Notes: generated by a model from the letters alone, not told the origin. 64,000 bases of DNA from CADEFQ01 sp050249415 (GCA_050249415.1 JBFWQO010000008.1:1-64000); one strand, 5' to 3'. Positions 37,810 to 46,578 are shown, counted from the first letter of the stretch. Numbers and translations are program-made.

Positions 37810-38990
37810 GCGAGCGACTGGACCTCGACCGAGAGGACGCCGGGCAAGTCGCGGACGATCGGAGTCCAGGTGTCGCCGCCGTCGGCGGAGCCGTAGACCT
37901 GCCCGCCGGTGGTGCCAAAATAGATCCCGCAGGGATCGAGCGAGTCGACGCACATCGCGTCACGCAGTACGTTCACGTAGCAGTCGCGCTGCGGCAGACC
38001 CTTCGTCAGCGGCTCCCAGTCGTTGCCACCGGTGCGGCTGCGATAGACGCGGAGTTTGCCCTCCGGCGGGTAATGCTCCGAATCGCTCTTGATCGGCACC
38101 ACGTAGATCGTCTCCGGTTCGTGCGCGTGCACGTCGATCGGGAAACCGAAATCGCTCGGCAGGTTATCGCTGATCTCGAACCAGGTGGCGCCGGCGTCGT
38201 CGCTGCGCATCACGTCCCAGTGTTTCTGCATGAACAGCACGTTCGGGCGCGACGGATGCATCGCAATCCGATGCACGCAGTGGCCGACTTCGGCCTCCGG
38301 GTCCGGGATGTACTGCGACTTCAGCCCGCGATTGACGGCAAGCCAGGACGCGCCGCCGTCGTCCGAGCGAAAGGCGCCGGCCGCCGAAATCGCCGTGAAA
38401 ATCCGGCGTGGATCACTGCGATCGAGCAGGATCGTGTGCAGGCACATCCCGCCCGCGCCGGGCTGCCAGCGCGGGCCCGACTCGTGGCCGCGGAGACCCG
38501 GCAACTCGTGCCACGACCTCGCGCCGTCGGTCGTCTTGAACAACGCGGCATCCTCGACGCCCGCGTAGGCGACGTCGGGGTCCATCACGCAGGGCTCGAG
38601 GTGCCACACGCGCTTGAACTCCCACGGATGCTGCGTGCCGTCGTACCACTGGTGCGTCGTGAGCGGGCGGCCCGTGCCCGAAGTGTCGTAGACAAACTTG
38701 TTGCTCTCGCCCTTGGGCATCCCGCTCGTCGGGTCCATGAGCTCGGCGGGCGAGGAGCCCGGCGATTCCCAGGTCTTGCCGCCATCGCTCGAGCGCTGGA
38801 TGATCTGGCCGAACCAGCTGCTCGTCTGGGACGCATAGATCCGATCCGCGTCGGCCGGCGAGCCTTTCAGGTGGTAGACCTCCCAACCGGCGAAATGGGG
38901 GCCCGCGACCCGCCAGCGCTTGCGCTGGCCGTCTGCCGACAGGATGAACGCGCCCTTTCTCGTGCCAACCAACAGCCGGACTCCCGCCAT
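37806..38990 (-). CDS. BNR/Asp-box beta-propeller (sialidase-fold) protein
   Basis: The 394-residue protein has repeated Asp-box motifs (S/G-x-DxGxTW), for example SSDGGKTWESPG, KTTDGARSWHEL, RSDDGGASWLAV, RSDDAGATWFEI and GSADGGDTWTPI. These form a six- to seven-bladed propeller. It begins GVRLLVGTRKGAFILSADG, the start of a conserved family annotated as exo-alpha-sialidase or 'YVTN/BNR-like', and has no signal peptide. It is therefore likely a cytoplasmic scaffold rather than a secreted sialidase; catalytic Arg/Tyr of true sialidases were not found. It sits in tight linkage between the E1-like gene (15 bp) and the MoaD-like gene (ATGA overlap). Confidence 0.9.
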   Translation of the reverse strand: MAGVRLLVGTRKGAFILSADGQRKRWRVAGPHFAGWEVYHLKGSPADADRIYASQTSSWFGQIIQRSSDGGKTWESPGSSPAELMDPTSGMPKGESNKFVYDTSGTGRPLTTHQWYDGTQHPWEFKRVWHLEPCVMDPDVAYAGVEDAALFKTTDGARSWHELPGLRGHESGPRWQPGAGGMCLHTILLDRSDPRRIFTAISAAGAFRSDDGGASWLAVNRGLKSQYIPDPEAEVGHCVHRIAMHPSRPNVLFMQKHWDVMRSDDAGATWFEISDNLPSDFGFPIDVHAHEPETIYVVPIKSDSEHYPPEGKLRVYRSRTGGNDWEPLTKGLPQRDCYVNVLRDAMCVDSLDPCGIYFGTTGGQVYGSADGGDTWTPIVRDLPGVLSVEVQSLA

Positions 38991-39005
38991 GGTCGTTCTC
39001 CCGTT

Positions 39006-40103
39006 TCAGGAACCGATGAACTTCGCGTAGATGCTGCGCGCCATTCCCGGTTCGTGCGTGCCCTTCACGATGGCGCGCCCATCCCGGAACAGCGTGATCT
39101 CGTAGGGTCGATTGCGATCGACCAGTCTCGCGCGCAGCATGTGCGCATTGACCTTGACCTCGCCATGGGCGGCGAGCCTGCCCGCGATGGCCGCGAGATC
39201 CGCGTCCTCCGCGTCGCGTGGCTGGCGGATCTGCACGGCGTCGCGACCGCAGAGTGTCGTCGCGCCCGAGCCTCGACCCTCATCGAGGTACTCGAACCTG
39301 CGTCGCTTGCAGCAGGGGCAGTCGCCCTCGTCGTATGCGCCGGCTACCTCGAGTTGCCTCAGGCTGTTGTCCCACAGGTCGAAGGACAACAGTGTCGGCG
39401 ACACGAGATCGAAGCGGCCGGTGAGGATCTTCAGCGCCTCCGCGGCTTCGAAGCTCGCGACGATCGCCGCCGCTGGCGCGAGGACACCCACGGTATCGCA
39501 GGTCGGCATCGCGCCCGGCGGCGGCGCTTCCTCGAACAGGCAACGCAGGCACGGTGTCGCGCGATCGCCGCCGGCATGACTCTCCCACGCGGCATCGCGC
39601 TGCGGCGTGTGCGGCAAGATCGGGAATGCGGTTCCGGCAGTGCCGATGGCCCCACCGTAGAGGTACGGTCGCCCATGCTTCACGGCGCAGTCGTTGACGA
39701 GGTAACGGGTTTCGAAATTGTCGACACCGTCGAGCAAGACATCGGCGCCGGCCGTGAGGCGCTCGACGTTCATCGCGTCGAGGTCATCGACGACAGCGGT
39801 GATCTCGACCTGCGAGTTGATCCGCCGGAGCCTGGCGCGCGCGGCCTCGGCCTTGGGCAGGGCCTCGCGTGCGTCCTGTTCGTCGAACAACACCTGGCGC
39901 TGCAGATTCGTGAACTCGACGAAATCGCGGTCGATCAGGACGAGATGCCCGACGCCGGCCCGGACGAGCGTGTCCGCGATCGTGGCGCCGAGCGCGCCGC
40001 AGCCGATCACGACGGCGGTCGATGCGGCGAGCCGGCGCTGCCCCGCCTCGCCGAACCCCGCGAGCAGCATTTGCCGGTGATAGCGCGACAGATCATGGCC
40101 CAC
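39006..40103 (-). CDS. ThiF/MoeB-family E1-like adenylyltransferase
   Basis: Activates the C-terminal Gly-Gly of a ubiquitin-like/sulfur-carrier protein with ATP. The 365-residue protein starts RYHRQMLLAGFGEAGQRRL, then the nucleotide-binding VVIGCGALGATIADTLVRAG (about 30-50). DGVDNFETRYLVND and the catalytic-Cys region CDTVGVLAP follow, with zinc cysteines in CLRCLF and CPCC. A C-terminal extension of about 85 residues (TTLCGRDAVQIRQP through GTHEPGMARSIYAKFIGS) is known from longer MoeB-like proteins. It heads a three-gene cluster with the BNR propeller and the MoaD-like protein. No rhodanese domain or JAMM protease was seen. Confidence 0.93.
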   Translation of the reverse strand: MGHDLSRYHRQMLLAGFGEAGQRRLAASTAVVIGCGALGATIADTLVRAGVGHLVLIDRDFVEFTNLQRQVLFDEQDAREALPKAEAARARLRRINSQVEITAVVDDLDAMNVERLTAGADVLLDGVDNFETRYLVNDCAVKHGRPYLYGGAIGTAGTAFPILPHTPQRDAAWESHAGGDRATPCLRCLFEEAPPPGAMPTCDTVGVLAPAAAIVASFEAAEALKILTGRFDLVSPTLLSFDLWDNSLRQLEVAGAYDEGDCPCCKRRRFEYLDEGRGSGATTLCGRDAVQIRQPRDAEDADLAAIAGRLAAHGEVKVNAHMLRARLVDRNRPYEITLFRDGRAIVKGTHEPGMARSIYAKFIGS

Positions 40104-40174
40104 ACCGCGATCCTCTCACTTGCGCTGTGCATGTCAAATCGGGCTGTGTCGACGACGAGCATGCCATGAGGCAA

Positions 40175-40197
40175 CGGGTAATTGAGTACACTACCCG
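40175..40197. promoter_or_regulatory. Inverted repeat directly upstream of terC
   Basis: CGGGTA (40175-40180), 11 bases, then TACCCG (40192-40197) sit immediately before the ATG at 40201, in the 97-bp divergent region between the E1-like gene and terC. It could be an operator or a hairpin that controls initiation. It does not carry the conserved elements of the manganese yybP-ykoY riboswitch. Confidence 0.4.
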
Positions 40198-40200
40198 CGC

Positions 40201-40932
40201 ATGATGGAAATCACGACCCCGGAATTCTGGATCGCCGTCGGGCAGATCATCATCATCGACATCCTGCTCGGTGGCGACAACGCGGTGGTCATCGCGCTCG
40301 CCTCGCGCCGCTTGCCGCAGGCGCAGCGCCGGCAGGCGATCTTCTGGGGTGTGTTCGGTGCGGTGGCCCTGCGCGTGGTGCTGATCTTCTTCGCGCTGCA
40401 ACTGCTGCAGATTCACTACCTCAAGCTCGGCGGCGGGCTGCTGTTGCTGTGGATCGGGGTCAAGCTGCTGTTGCCGCAGCACGAGGGTACAGGCCACGAC
40501 ATCAAGGCGAGTACCCACCTGCTCGGGGCGATCAAGACCATCGTGCTGGCCGATGCCGTGATGAGCCTCGACAATGTCATCGCGATCGCCGCGGCGGCCA
40601 AGGATCATCTGGGCCTCGTAGTGTTCGGCCTGCTCGTGAGCGTGCCGATCATCGTCTGGGGCAGCCGGTTCGTCCTCAAGCTGATGGACCGCTTCCCCAT
40701 CGTCATCGTCGGCGGTGCGGCGCTGCTCGGCTGGATCGCGGGCGACATGATCGCCCATGACGTCGCGATCCATGACCAGATGGCCGCGTGGCTGCCGGGT
40801 CCGCTCGCCTGGGCAGCGCCGGTCACCGGGGCGCTGCTCGTGGTGGTCATCGGCAAGATCCTGGCCGCCCGCCGCCCGGCGCCGGCCGCCCCGACCGGCC
40901 CGGTGGATCTGGCGCATCACGACGGCGAATGA
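40201..40932 (+). CDS. TerC-family integral membrane protein (YjbE/Alx-like)
   Basis: An inner-membrane protein of the TerC family; several members export manganese or load it on exoproteins. The 243-residue protein has about seven helices and the two family motifs with paired acidic residues: IDILLGGDNAVVIALASRRL (residues 20-39) and VLADAVMSLDNVIAIAAAAK (115-134). It is followed by a universal stress protein: an ATG (40929) overlaps the TerC stop, though the likely Usp start is 12 bp further. An inverted repeat lies just before the start. Either Met1 or Met2 may be the initiator. Confidence 0.93.
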   Translation: MMEITTPEFWIAVGQIIIIDILLGGDNAVVIALASRRLPQAQRRQAIFWGVFGAVALRVVLIFFALQLLQIHYLKLGGGLLLLWIGVKLLLPQHEGTGHDIKASTHLLGAIKTIVLADAVMSLDNVIAIAAAAKDHLGLVVFGLLVSVPIIVWGSRFVLKLMDRFPIVIVGGAALLGWIAGDMIAHDVAIHDQMAAWLPGPLAWAAPVTGALLVVVIGKILAARRPAPAAPTGPVDLAHHDGE

Positions 40933-40943
40933 AGGAGACCGGC

Positions 40944-41372
40944 ATGCAGACACTGCTGATCGCTGTCGATGGTTCGCCGTACTCGGAACGCGCCCTGGAT
41001 TACGCCCTTGGCCGCGTCGCTGCTTCCCGTGACCCGGTGCATCTGCGCCTGCTGAACGTGCAGTTGCCGCTCGCAGGCGTGAACGTGAAGATCTTCATCA
41101 GTGCGGAGAGCCAGCAGGAATACCATCGCGACGAGGGCATGACCGTGCTCGCACGACCGCGCGAGCGCGTGACACAGGCGGGCGTTCCGTACCAGCACCA
41201 CATCGGCGTCGGCGACCCCGGCCAGGTCATCGCAGACTATGCGCGCAGCACGAATTGCGCCGAAGTGATCATGGGGACCCAGGGCCGCGGCGCGATCGCC
41301 GGGGCCGTGATGGGCTCGGTCGCGCAGAAAGTCGTGCGCCTCGCGCCGGTACCGGTGGTACTCGTGAAGTGA
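40944..41372 (+). CDS. Universal stress protein, single domain
   Basis: A 142-residue Usp protein with the N-terminal TLLIAVDGSPYSERALDYAL and the ATP-binding motif MGTQGRGAIAGAVMGSVAQK, 'GxxGxxGxxxGSVxQ'. It ends VRLAPVPVVLVK, typical of the ATP-binding UspFG-like class. The start at 40944 is supported by GGAG at 40934-40937. It forms an operon with terC, so stress response and metal/membrane handling are co-regulated. The following genes run in the opposite direction. Confidence 0.93.
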   Translation: MQTLLIAVDGSPYSERALDYALGRVAASRDPVHLRLLNVQLPLAGVNVKIFISAESQQEYHRDEGMTVLARPRERVTQAGVPYQHHIGVGDPGQVIADYARSTNCAEVIMGTQGRGAIAGAVMGSVAQKVVRLAPVPVVLVK

Positions 41373-41395
41373 GGCCGCTTCGGGCGCCTCGCGGA

Positions 41396-42145
41396 TTACT
41401 CCGCGAGATCCAGGAGCGGTGGCGATGTGCGCTCGACGCGCACGAGATGGAGCAGGCCTGCGAGATCGTCGGGCGGCCACGCGGCAGAAGTTTGGCCGTA
41501 GGGCACGAAGAGTGTCGGGAGATCCGCCGGGTAATCCGCGCACGCTGCGCCACCGAAGCTCGCGAAGTAGCGCTGCGTCCCGGGCTTGTCGTGCCAGCCT
41601 TCCGCGCCGATCCGGCCGCGGTTCCACGGCTTGCGATGCTGCACGACCCTGTTCTCGCGTTGCACGTCGATCGTGAGCACGACACCCGGCTCGCGCGCGA
41701 TCAGGCCGGGCAACTCGTCCTGCCAGCCGTCGCGAACCTCCATCCACGGCGCACCGGCGATGCGATCCTTCCAGTAGCGGATGCCTTCGTCGCCGACTTC
41801 CGCCGGCAATTGGCATCGAGCCAGCGTGCCCTTCACGAGATGCCCGTGGGTCTCGGGTGGGGGCAGGCAGAAGTAGAGTATGCCGAGCAGGAACACGACA
41901 TTCGCGGCGAGCAGTGCCAGCCAGCGACGCGCGTTGGAGATGGGCAGCGAACGAAATACGGCGCCGAGGACGAGGCCCCCGATCACGCCACCCGGACCGG
42001 TGATGAAGATGCCGAGCAGCGGCCCCTGGTTGGCGTCCGGACTCAAGGCGAGGGGCCCATAGAACCCGGCCCAGAATCCGACGACACCGAGCGTGAGCGC
42101 CCAGAGCCCGACGGGTGGCCATCGCCTGCGCGGAGGATCGATCAC
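41396..42145 (-). CDS. Membrane protein of unknown function with exported C-terminal part
   Basis: Not recognised. The 249-residue protein, from a GTG at 42145, has three hydrophobic segments (VGLWALTLGVVGFWAGFYG, GIFITGPGGVIGGLVLGAVF and WLALLAANVVFLLGILYFCL) in the first 100 residues. A soluble region of about 150 residues follows, rich in charged and aromatic residues (WHDKPGTQRYFASFGGAACA), with two cysteines. It is probably anchored in the inner membrane with a periplasmic tail. The start is uncertain: the GTG lies 16 bp after the stop of a small membrane-protein gene, with GGGG at 9-12 bases upstream. The two form an operon. Confidence 0.65.
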   Translation of the reverse strand: MIDPPRRRWPPVGLWALTLGVVGFWAGFYGPLALSPDANQGPLLGIFITGPGGVIGGLVLGAVFRSLPISNARRWLALLAANVVFLLGILYFCLPPPETHGHLVKGTLARCQLPAEVGDEGIRYWKDRIAGAPWMEVRDGWQDELPGLIAREPGVVLTIDVQRENRVVQHRKPWNRGRIGAEGWHDKPGTQRYFASFGGAACADYPADLPTLFVPYGQTSAAWPPDDLAGLLHLVRVERTSPPLLDLAE

Positions 42146-42161
42146 GCCTGCCCCGCTTTCG

Positions 42162-42344
42162 TCAGAACCAGAAGAACAGGGCCAGCGCGAGCGCGATGTA
42201 GACGACGATCGCACTCCAATAGTTGAATGCGTCGTCGTCACGGCGGAACGTGCGACCCCAGAGCCCGGATTTCGCGAATACCGCGCCGGTCGCGAGACAC
42301 TGGGCGATGTAGAGCGCGAGCAGCGCGCCCAGGAGCTTGAACAT
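42162..42344 (-). CDS. Small two-helix membrane protein
   Basis: A 60-residue protein with two hydrophobic helices (LLGALLALYIAQCLATGAVF and SAIVVYIALALALFFWF) separated by a charged loop with RTFRRDDDAFNYW. It is not assigned to a family. The tight spacing to the next gene (16 bp) suggests that they are expressed together. The AT-rich TATATAA at 42344-42350 lies just upstream of its ATG. It is kept because the composition and the intact two-helix layout look coding, not accidental. Confidence 0.55.
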   Translation of the reverse strand: MFKLLGALLALYIAQCLATGAVFAKSGLWGRTFRRDDDAFNYWSAIVVYIALALALFFWF

Positions 42345-42602
42345 ATATAAAGAGTAGGCATGGCGCGCGCGCCGGGGCTGCGACGGGCGTCCCAGATCGA
42401 TGTTTCGCTTTGAGGCGGAACCTCCCCCGAGGCCGCGAGAGCTCGCCCGTAGTCCGGGCTTCAATTTCGGCTTGCAGCGGAGCGACGGGGCGGCCGAGGG
42501 GTGGGCGGAGGGAGGATCCCGGCTGGCCCAGCTGTTCGATCTGGCCTAAGGGGGGCCAACGGGTTAAGTTGGCCGGTCTGATGGTTGAGTTACCGATTTT
42601 CC

Positions 42603-43160
42603 ATGACGAACTCATCACCTGAAGCGGTAAGAAAGCGTCTCGCCGACTGGTACGGCCAGTGGGTGAGGCCACTGCGACGCCACCTGGTCTTGCGCAGCAG
42701 GCTGTCATCCGCCGACGTGGATGATGTGGCGCAGGAGGTTTTTCTGCGGTTGCTGCGCTATGAGCGCGCCGAACTCGTGACGCATCCGCAGGCGTATCTG
42801 TTCAAGATTGCCGGGAATGTGCTGGCCGAATGGTCGACGCGCGCCAACTGGCAGCGGCCGCATGCATCGGAGTGGCTGACGCAGCTGAGGGATGAAAGCG
42901 ATCCCGAACATGAATGCGCGCGCGAGGCGGAACAAGCCGTGATCCGGCGTGCGGTAGGCGCCTTGCCGCCACGCACCAGGGAAATTCTGCGCATGCACTA
43001 CGACGAAGGACTCACGCATGAGGCGATCGCCCGACAATTGGGTGTGACTCGCCGCATTGTGAAGCGGGACCTGATTCGGGCTTATGCGGGCTTGCGCGGG
43101 TCACTCGACGGGGTGTCCCTGAGCGTGACGCAAGCAACTCCGCGGGGCGAAGAGCAATGA
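42603..43160 (+). CDS. ECF RNA polymerase sigma factor, FecI-like
   Basis: An alternative sigma factor of the iron-starvation/cell-surface-signalling type. The 185-residue protein has region 2 with SSADVDDVAQEVFLRLLRYE and HPQAYLFKIAGNVLAEW, and region 4 with LPPRTREILRMHYDEGLTHE and AIARQLGVTRRIVKRDLIRA. The ATG at 42603 is chosen because the upstream in-frame TTG has no support. Its stop overlaps the fecR-type start (ATGA). It directs RNA polymerase to a TonB-receptor operon, presumably the receptor(s) nearby. Confidence 0.93.
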   Translation: MTNSSPEAVRKRLADWYGQWVRPLRRHLVLRSRLSSADVDDVAQEVFLRLLRYERAELVTHPQAYLFKIAGNVLAEWSTRANWQRPHASEWLTQLRDESDPEHECAREAEQAVIRRAVGALPPRTREILRMHYDEGLTHEAIARQLGVTRRIVKRDLIRAYAGLRGSLDGVSLSVTQATPRGEEQ

Positions 43161-44206
43161 CAGCGGACACCTCGAACGCTGAAGCGCGCCGCCTTGTAGC
43201 GGCCGAGCAGGCAGCAGCCTGGCTGGTGGAGTTGCGAACCGGTCAGATGTCCGTGAAGGAGCGTGGTGAATTTGTCGACTGGCTGCGCGAGTCACCGATG
43301 CACATTGCGGAGATGCTCAAGGTCAATCAGGTCGATCAGGCGCTGGAAGGTTTCAGCCATTGGGGTGAAGTCCCGATGACGGAGCGCGGCCCCGATAATG
43401 TCGTGCAATTACTCCCGGAGATGTCGCATACCGTGCCTCGGCGCAGGCAATATGTGACCTCCCTGCGAGCGGTCGCGGCGGGTGTGGCGGTCGCAATCGT
43501 TGCCGTCGGCACGTGGTTCAGCCTGCATGAGAAGACCACGATCGTGCGCACACAGCTTGCCGAGCGGCGGGAGATGACGCTCGAGGACGGGAGTGTCGTG
43601 ACCATCGCGCCTGTCAGTGAGCTGCGCATTGGTTTCAGACGCGACCAGCGATCTGTGGAGTTGCTCGAGGGTCACGCCCTGTTCAATGTCGCGAAGGACA
43701 GCCGGCGACCGTTCGTTGTGCGTGCCGGGGCAACCACCGTGCGGGCCGTCGGTACGTCGTTCGATGTTGAACGGGCCGCGGGCAATGTGCGGGTGACGGT
43801 CGTGGAAGGACGCGTCCTGGTCGCGCGGCGTGATCGCACCCGGCAGGGCAGCGGCATTTCGCCCTCTGCCACGACGGACCAGGTGTTTGTCTCGGCCAAT
43901 GAGGAAGTGGTCGTGTCGGATGAGGCACCCATGCCGACAGTTCGTCACGTGAACGCGGCGGCGCAGGCGACATGGGTGACGGGCACCCTTGCTTTCGAAG
44001 ATGAGACGGTTGCGGAAGTTGTTCGACGCTTCAACCTGCACAATCGAGCGCAGATCCAGATACTCGACCCGAATCTCGCGGGCCGCCGCATCAGCGGCAC
44101 TTTCAAGGCATCGGACCCGGAATCCTTCGTGGATTTCATCCGAGCGACGGGCACAGACGAGAACCACGGCGGGCCGGCTATCCGGCTTGACTGGCGTTCA
44201 CAATAA
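43157..44206 (+). CDS. FecR-family anti-sigma factor / signal transducer
   Basis: An inner-membrane regulator that receives a signal from the periplasmic STN domain of a TonB receptor and controls the ECF sigma factor. The 349-residue protein has the N-terminal DUF4880 helix bundle (EQAAAWLVELRTGQMSVKER), a transmembrane segment at about 97-119 (LRAVAAGVAVAIVAVGTWF) and a periplasmic FecR domain (REMTLEDGSVVTIAPVSELR). A C-terminal DUF4974-like region ends GPAIRLDWRSQ. It is translated with the sigma gene (ATGA). The receptor that follows lacks an STN domain, which is unusual. Confidence 0.93.
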   Translation: MTADTSNAEARRLVAAEQAAAWLVELRTGQMSVKERGEFVDWLRESPMHIAEMLKVNQVDQALEGFSHWGEVPMTERGPDNVVQLLPEMSHTVPRRRQYVTSLRAVAAGVAVAIVAVGTWFSLHEKTTIVRTQLAERREMTLEDGSVVTIAPVSELRIGFRRDQRSVELLEGHALFNVAKDSRRPFVVRAGATTVRAVGTSFDVERAAGNVRVTVVEGRVLVARRDRTRQGSGISPSATTDQVFVSANEEVVVSDEAPMPTVRHVNAAAQATWVTGTLAFEDETVAEVVRRFNLHNRAQIQILDPNLAGRRISGTFKASDPESFVDFIRATGTDENHGGPAIRLDWRSQ

Positions 44207-44218
44207 TCATGTAGTCGT

Positions 44219-44304
44219 CGGGGACCAAGCCGGCCACTCGTCCGGTCCTACGTGGGTTGCTGAAACAACTCGCGCAGGGGGGTCTCGTGATTGCAAGGTT
44301 CGAT
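44219..44304 (+). repeat. Leader repeat A before the first TonB receptor
   Basis: An 86-bp segment spanning the receptor start region is nearly repeated, without gaps, at 51540-51625 before the second TonB receptor; about 71 of 86 positions agree by eye. Shared features are GGGGACCAAGC, CCGGTCCTACGTG, TGAAACA and a G-rich Shine-Dalgarno followed by CTCGTGATTGCAA. The receptors themselves are otherwise divergent, so the segment is a conserved or recently exchanged module. Confidence 0.75.
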
Positions 44305-46533
44305 TCGCCCGGAGTTACCGACGCGCCGCCTGCGGCACCGCCGCGGCACCGGTTCCTCCGGGTTGGCGCAATTCTCGTGGCGTACGGGCTCTCCGTGGAC
44401 ATGGTTGGTGCCGCTGAAGTGGCCCCGACGGGAATACAGGAGGTGATCGTCACCGCGCAGAAGCGTGAAGAAAACCTGCAAGACGTGCCAATCGCCGTCA
44501 GCGCGATCCCGCGTGAGCAACTCGAGATGCGCGGCATCGAGAATATCCTGGATCTCGGGTCCGTAGCGCCGAATCTCCAGGTGAGCAAGTACCCGAACAG
44601 CAATGTGGTATCCCAGGTGGCGATCCGCGGCGGCGTTACCGTCAACGGCGCGATGTACTGGGAGCCGAGCGTCGGGATGTATCTCGATGGTGTCTATCTC
44701 GGCAAGGCAATGGGATCGGTCTTCGATGTGGTGGATCTCGAACGTATCGAGGTTCTGCGAGGGCCGCAGGGTACGCTCTACGGACGCAACACCATGGCAG
44801 GCGCCGTGAACCTCATCACTCGCAAGCCATCGGGCGATTTTCGCGGTTCGGCGAGCGTCGAGTTCGGCAACTTCGGTGGGCGCACCGAGAAACTCTCGGT
44901 GGACCTGCCTCGACTCGGAATCGCGCGGCTGTCATTTGCAGTGCGCAAGGAGGATCGAGACGGTCTGGTGAAACTGACGGGTGGCGGGGAACTCGACAAT
45001 CGTGATCAGTTGGGCGCACGTGTGGCGCTCACGCTCGATTTCGCACCTGATTTCGTCGCCGACTATCAGTTCGACTTCACGGAGGTGGATCAGGCGTCAC
45101 AGGCAGGCCAGCTGTTCAGCGTCACGCCGGCAGGCCCGCTCTTCTCGGCCGCCGCGGCCTACGCCTCGAGAACGCGTCTGGGCACCATGAGCATCAACTG
45201 GCCCGCGTACGAACGTCTCGATCTGCACGGGCATGCGCTCACGCTCACCTGGGATGTCGACGAACGAAATCAGCTGAAGTCGATTAGCGCGCGCCGTACG
45301 GTACGCGCCAACGACTCGGTGGATCTCGATTACACGCCGGTTACGATAGCTACCGCCAACCGCATCTCCGGCTTCGAGCAGAAGTCCCAGGAGATCCAGT
45401 GGGTCGGGCATGCAGGGCGCCTGGAGTACGTTGCGGGCCTCTACTACTACGAAGACTCGGGCTATACATCGAGCCCGCACGTCTATTTCTTTGGCACCGA
45501 TGTTTCCGAGTACGGGTTCGGTGTTGAGGCCAAGTCCGCATATGGCCAGATCGACTGGCATGCGACCGACGCGCTCACTCTCTCGGCAGGATTGCGTCGC
45601 ACGGAAGAGGACAAGACGACGTCGCGATACAAGACTGTTACCGGGGCCGGAACGGCCATCGCGCGCGTCGAAGCCGACGCATCTTTTGCCGCGACTACGC
45701 CGCTCGCTACGATCGCCTACAGGATCAGTGATCAACTGAACGTGTATGGAAAGTACTCTGAAGGATTCAAGAGCGGCGGCTTCCAGGGTGAGGCGACCTC
45801 GGCGGTGGAGGCAGTCATACCCTTCGAGCCCGAGAAGCAGAAGACCTATGAAGTTGGTGTCAAGTTCGCCTCACAGGATGATCGGGTCCTGCTGAATACG
45901 GCGATCTTCTACAATGATATCGGCGACATGCAGGTGAGCCGATTCGTGCCGCCGGGAAGCAGCGCAATCCGGAACGCGGGGAAGGCCACGACCAGGGGCT
46001 TCGAACTCGAGGCAGTGTGGATGCCGACGGACGCAATTCGGGTACAGGCGGGGTACGGCTATCTCGACGGCAAGTATGACGAGTTCATGGAGCCGGCCGC
46101 TGCCGGCCAACCGGTCTCGAACGTCGCGAGCAATCGCTCGTTTCCGCATGCGCCCGAGCACACCCTGAACCTGACGGTCGACGCGCGCCTGGCGCGTGGC
46201 AAATGGGGCGACATGCGCGTACTGGCCGACTACAGCTATGCCTCGTCGTTTTATGCCTACGCCTACCAGATTGCGACGGTTGATCCGACACGCGCCACCG
46301 CCGGGAATTCGAAGGTCGAAGGCCTTGGCATGCTGAATCTGCGCCTTGGCCTGAACGACCTGCCCATGGGTGGGGCCGGGCATGCCAGCGTCGCCTTGTG
46401 GGTGCGCAATGCTGCAGATCGGCAGCAACCGGTGAACTACATTGACTTCGGGCCGGGCTTTTTCTCCGACTACAGACTGGTCTATTTCCCGGAGCCGAGA
46501 ACCTACGGTGCCACATTCGGCTATCGATGGTAG
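44287..46533 (+). CDS. TonB-dependent outer-membrane receptor without STN domain
   Basis: An outer-membrane beta-barrel that imports a large ligand powered by TonB-ExbBD. From the GTG at 44287 (G-run at 44277-44282 upstream) it has 748 residues; a TTG at 44257 would add 10. After a signal-like segment (LRVGAILVAYGLSVDMVGA) comes the plug (GIQEVIVTAQKREENLQDVP, then LRGPQGTLYGRNTMAGAVN) and a barrel ending RTYGATFGYRW. It belongs to the 'iron complex/catabolic' class with VTAQKREE plugs. It directly follows FecI/FecR, but no STN signalling domain is present, although the flanking linker resembles that of the second receptor. Confidence 0.92.
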   Translation: MIARFDSPGVTDAPPAAPPRHRFLRVGAILVAYGLSVDMVGAAEVAPTGIQEVIVTAQKREENLQDVPIAVSAIPREQLEMRGIENILDLGSVAPNLQVSKYPNSNVVSQVAIRGGVTVNGAMYWEPSVGMYLDGVYLGKAMGSVFDVVDLERIEVLRGPQGTLYGRNTMAGAVNLITRKPSGDFRGSASVEFGNFGGRTEKLSVDLPRLGIARLSFAVRKEDRDGLVKLTGGGELDNRDQLGARVALTLDFAPDFVADYQFDFTEVDQASQAGQLFSVTPAGPLFSAAAAYASRTRLGTMSINWPAYERLDLHGHALTLTWDVDERNQLKSISARRTVRANDSVDLDYTPVTIATANRISGFEQKSQEIQWVGHAGRLEYVAGLYYYEDSGYTSSPHVYFFGTDVSEYGFGVEAKSAYGQIDWHATDALTLSAGLRRTEEDKTTSRYKTVTGAGTAIARVEADASFAATTPLATIAYRISDQLNVYGKYSEGFKSGGFQGEATSAVEAVIPFEPEKQKTYEVGVKFASQDDRVLLNTAIFYNDIGDMQVSRFVPPGSSAIRNAGKATTRGFELEAVWMPTDAIRVQAGYGYLDGKYDEFMEPAAAGQPVSNVASNRSFPHAPEHTLNLTVDARLARGKWGDMRVLADYSYASSFYAYAYQIATVDPTRATAGNSKVEGLGMLNLRLGLNDLPMGGAGHASVALWVRNAADRQQPVNYIDFGPGFFSDYRLVYFPEPRTYGATFGYRW

Positions 46534-46578
46534 TGGTGGCGTGCCAGGCAGAATGGCGAGCGATGATGAGGAGCGGCC

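Noticed and set aside
40104..40200. Possible manganese (yybP-ykoY) riboswitch before terC
   Set aside because: Only 97 bp are available in a divergent region and the conserved elements were not found.
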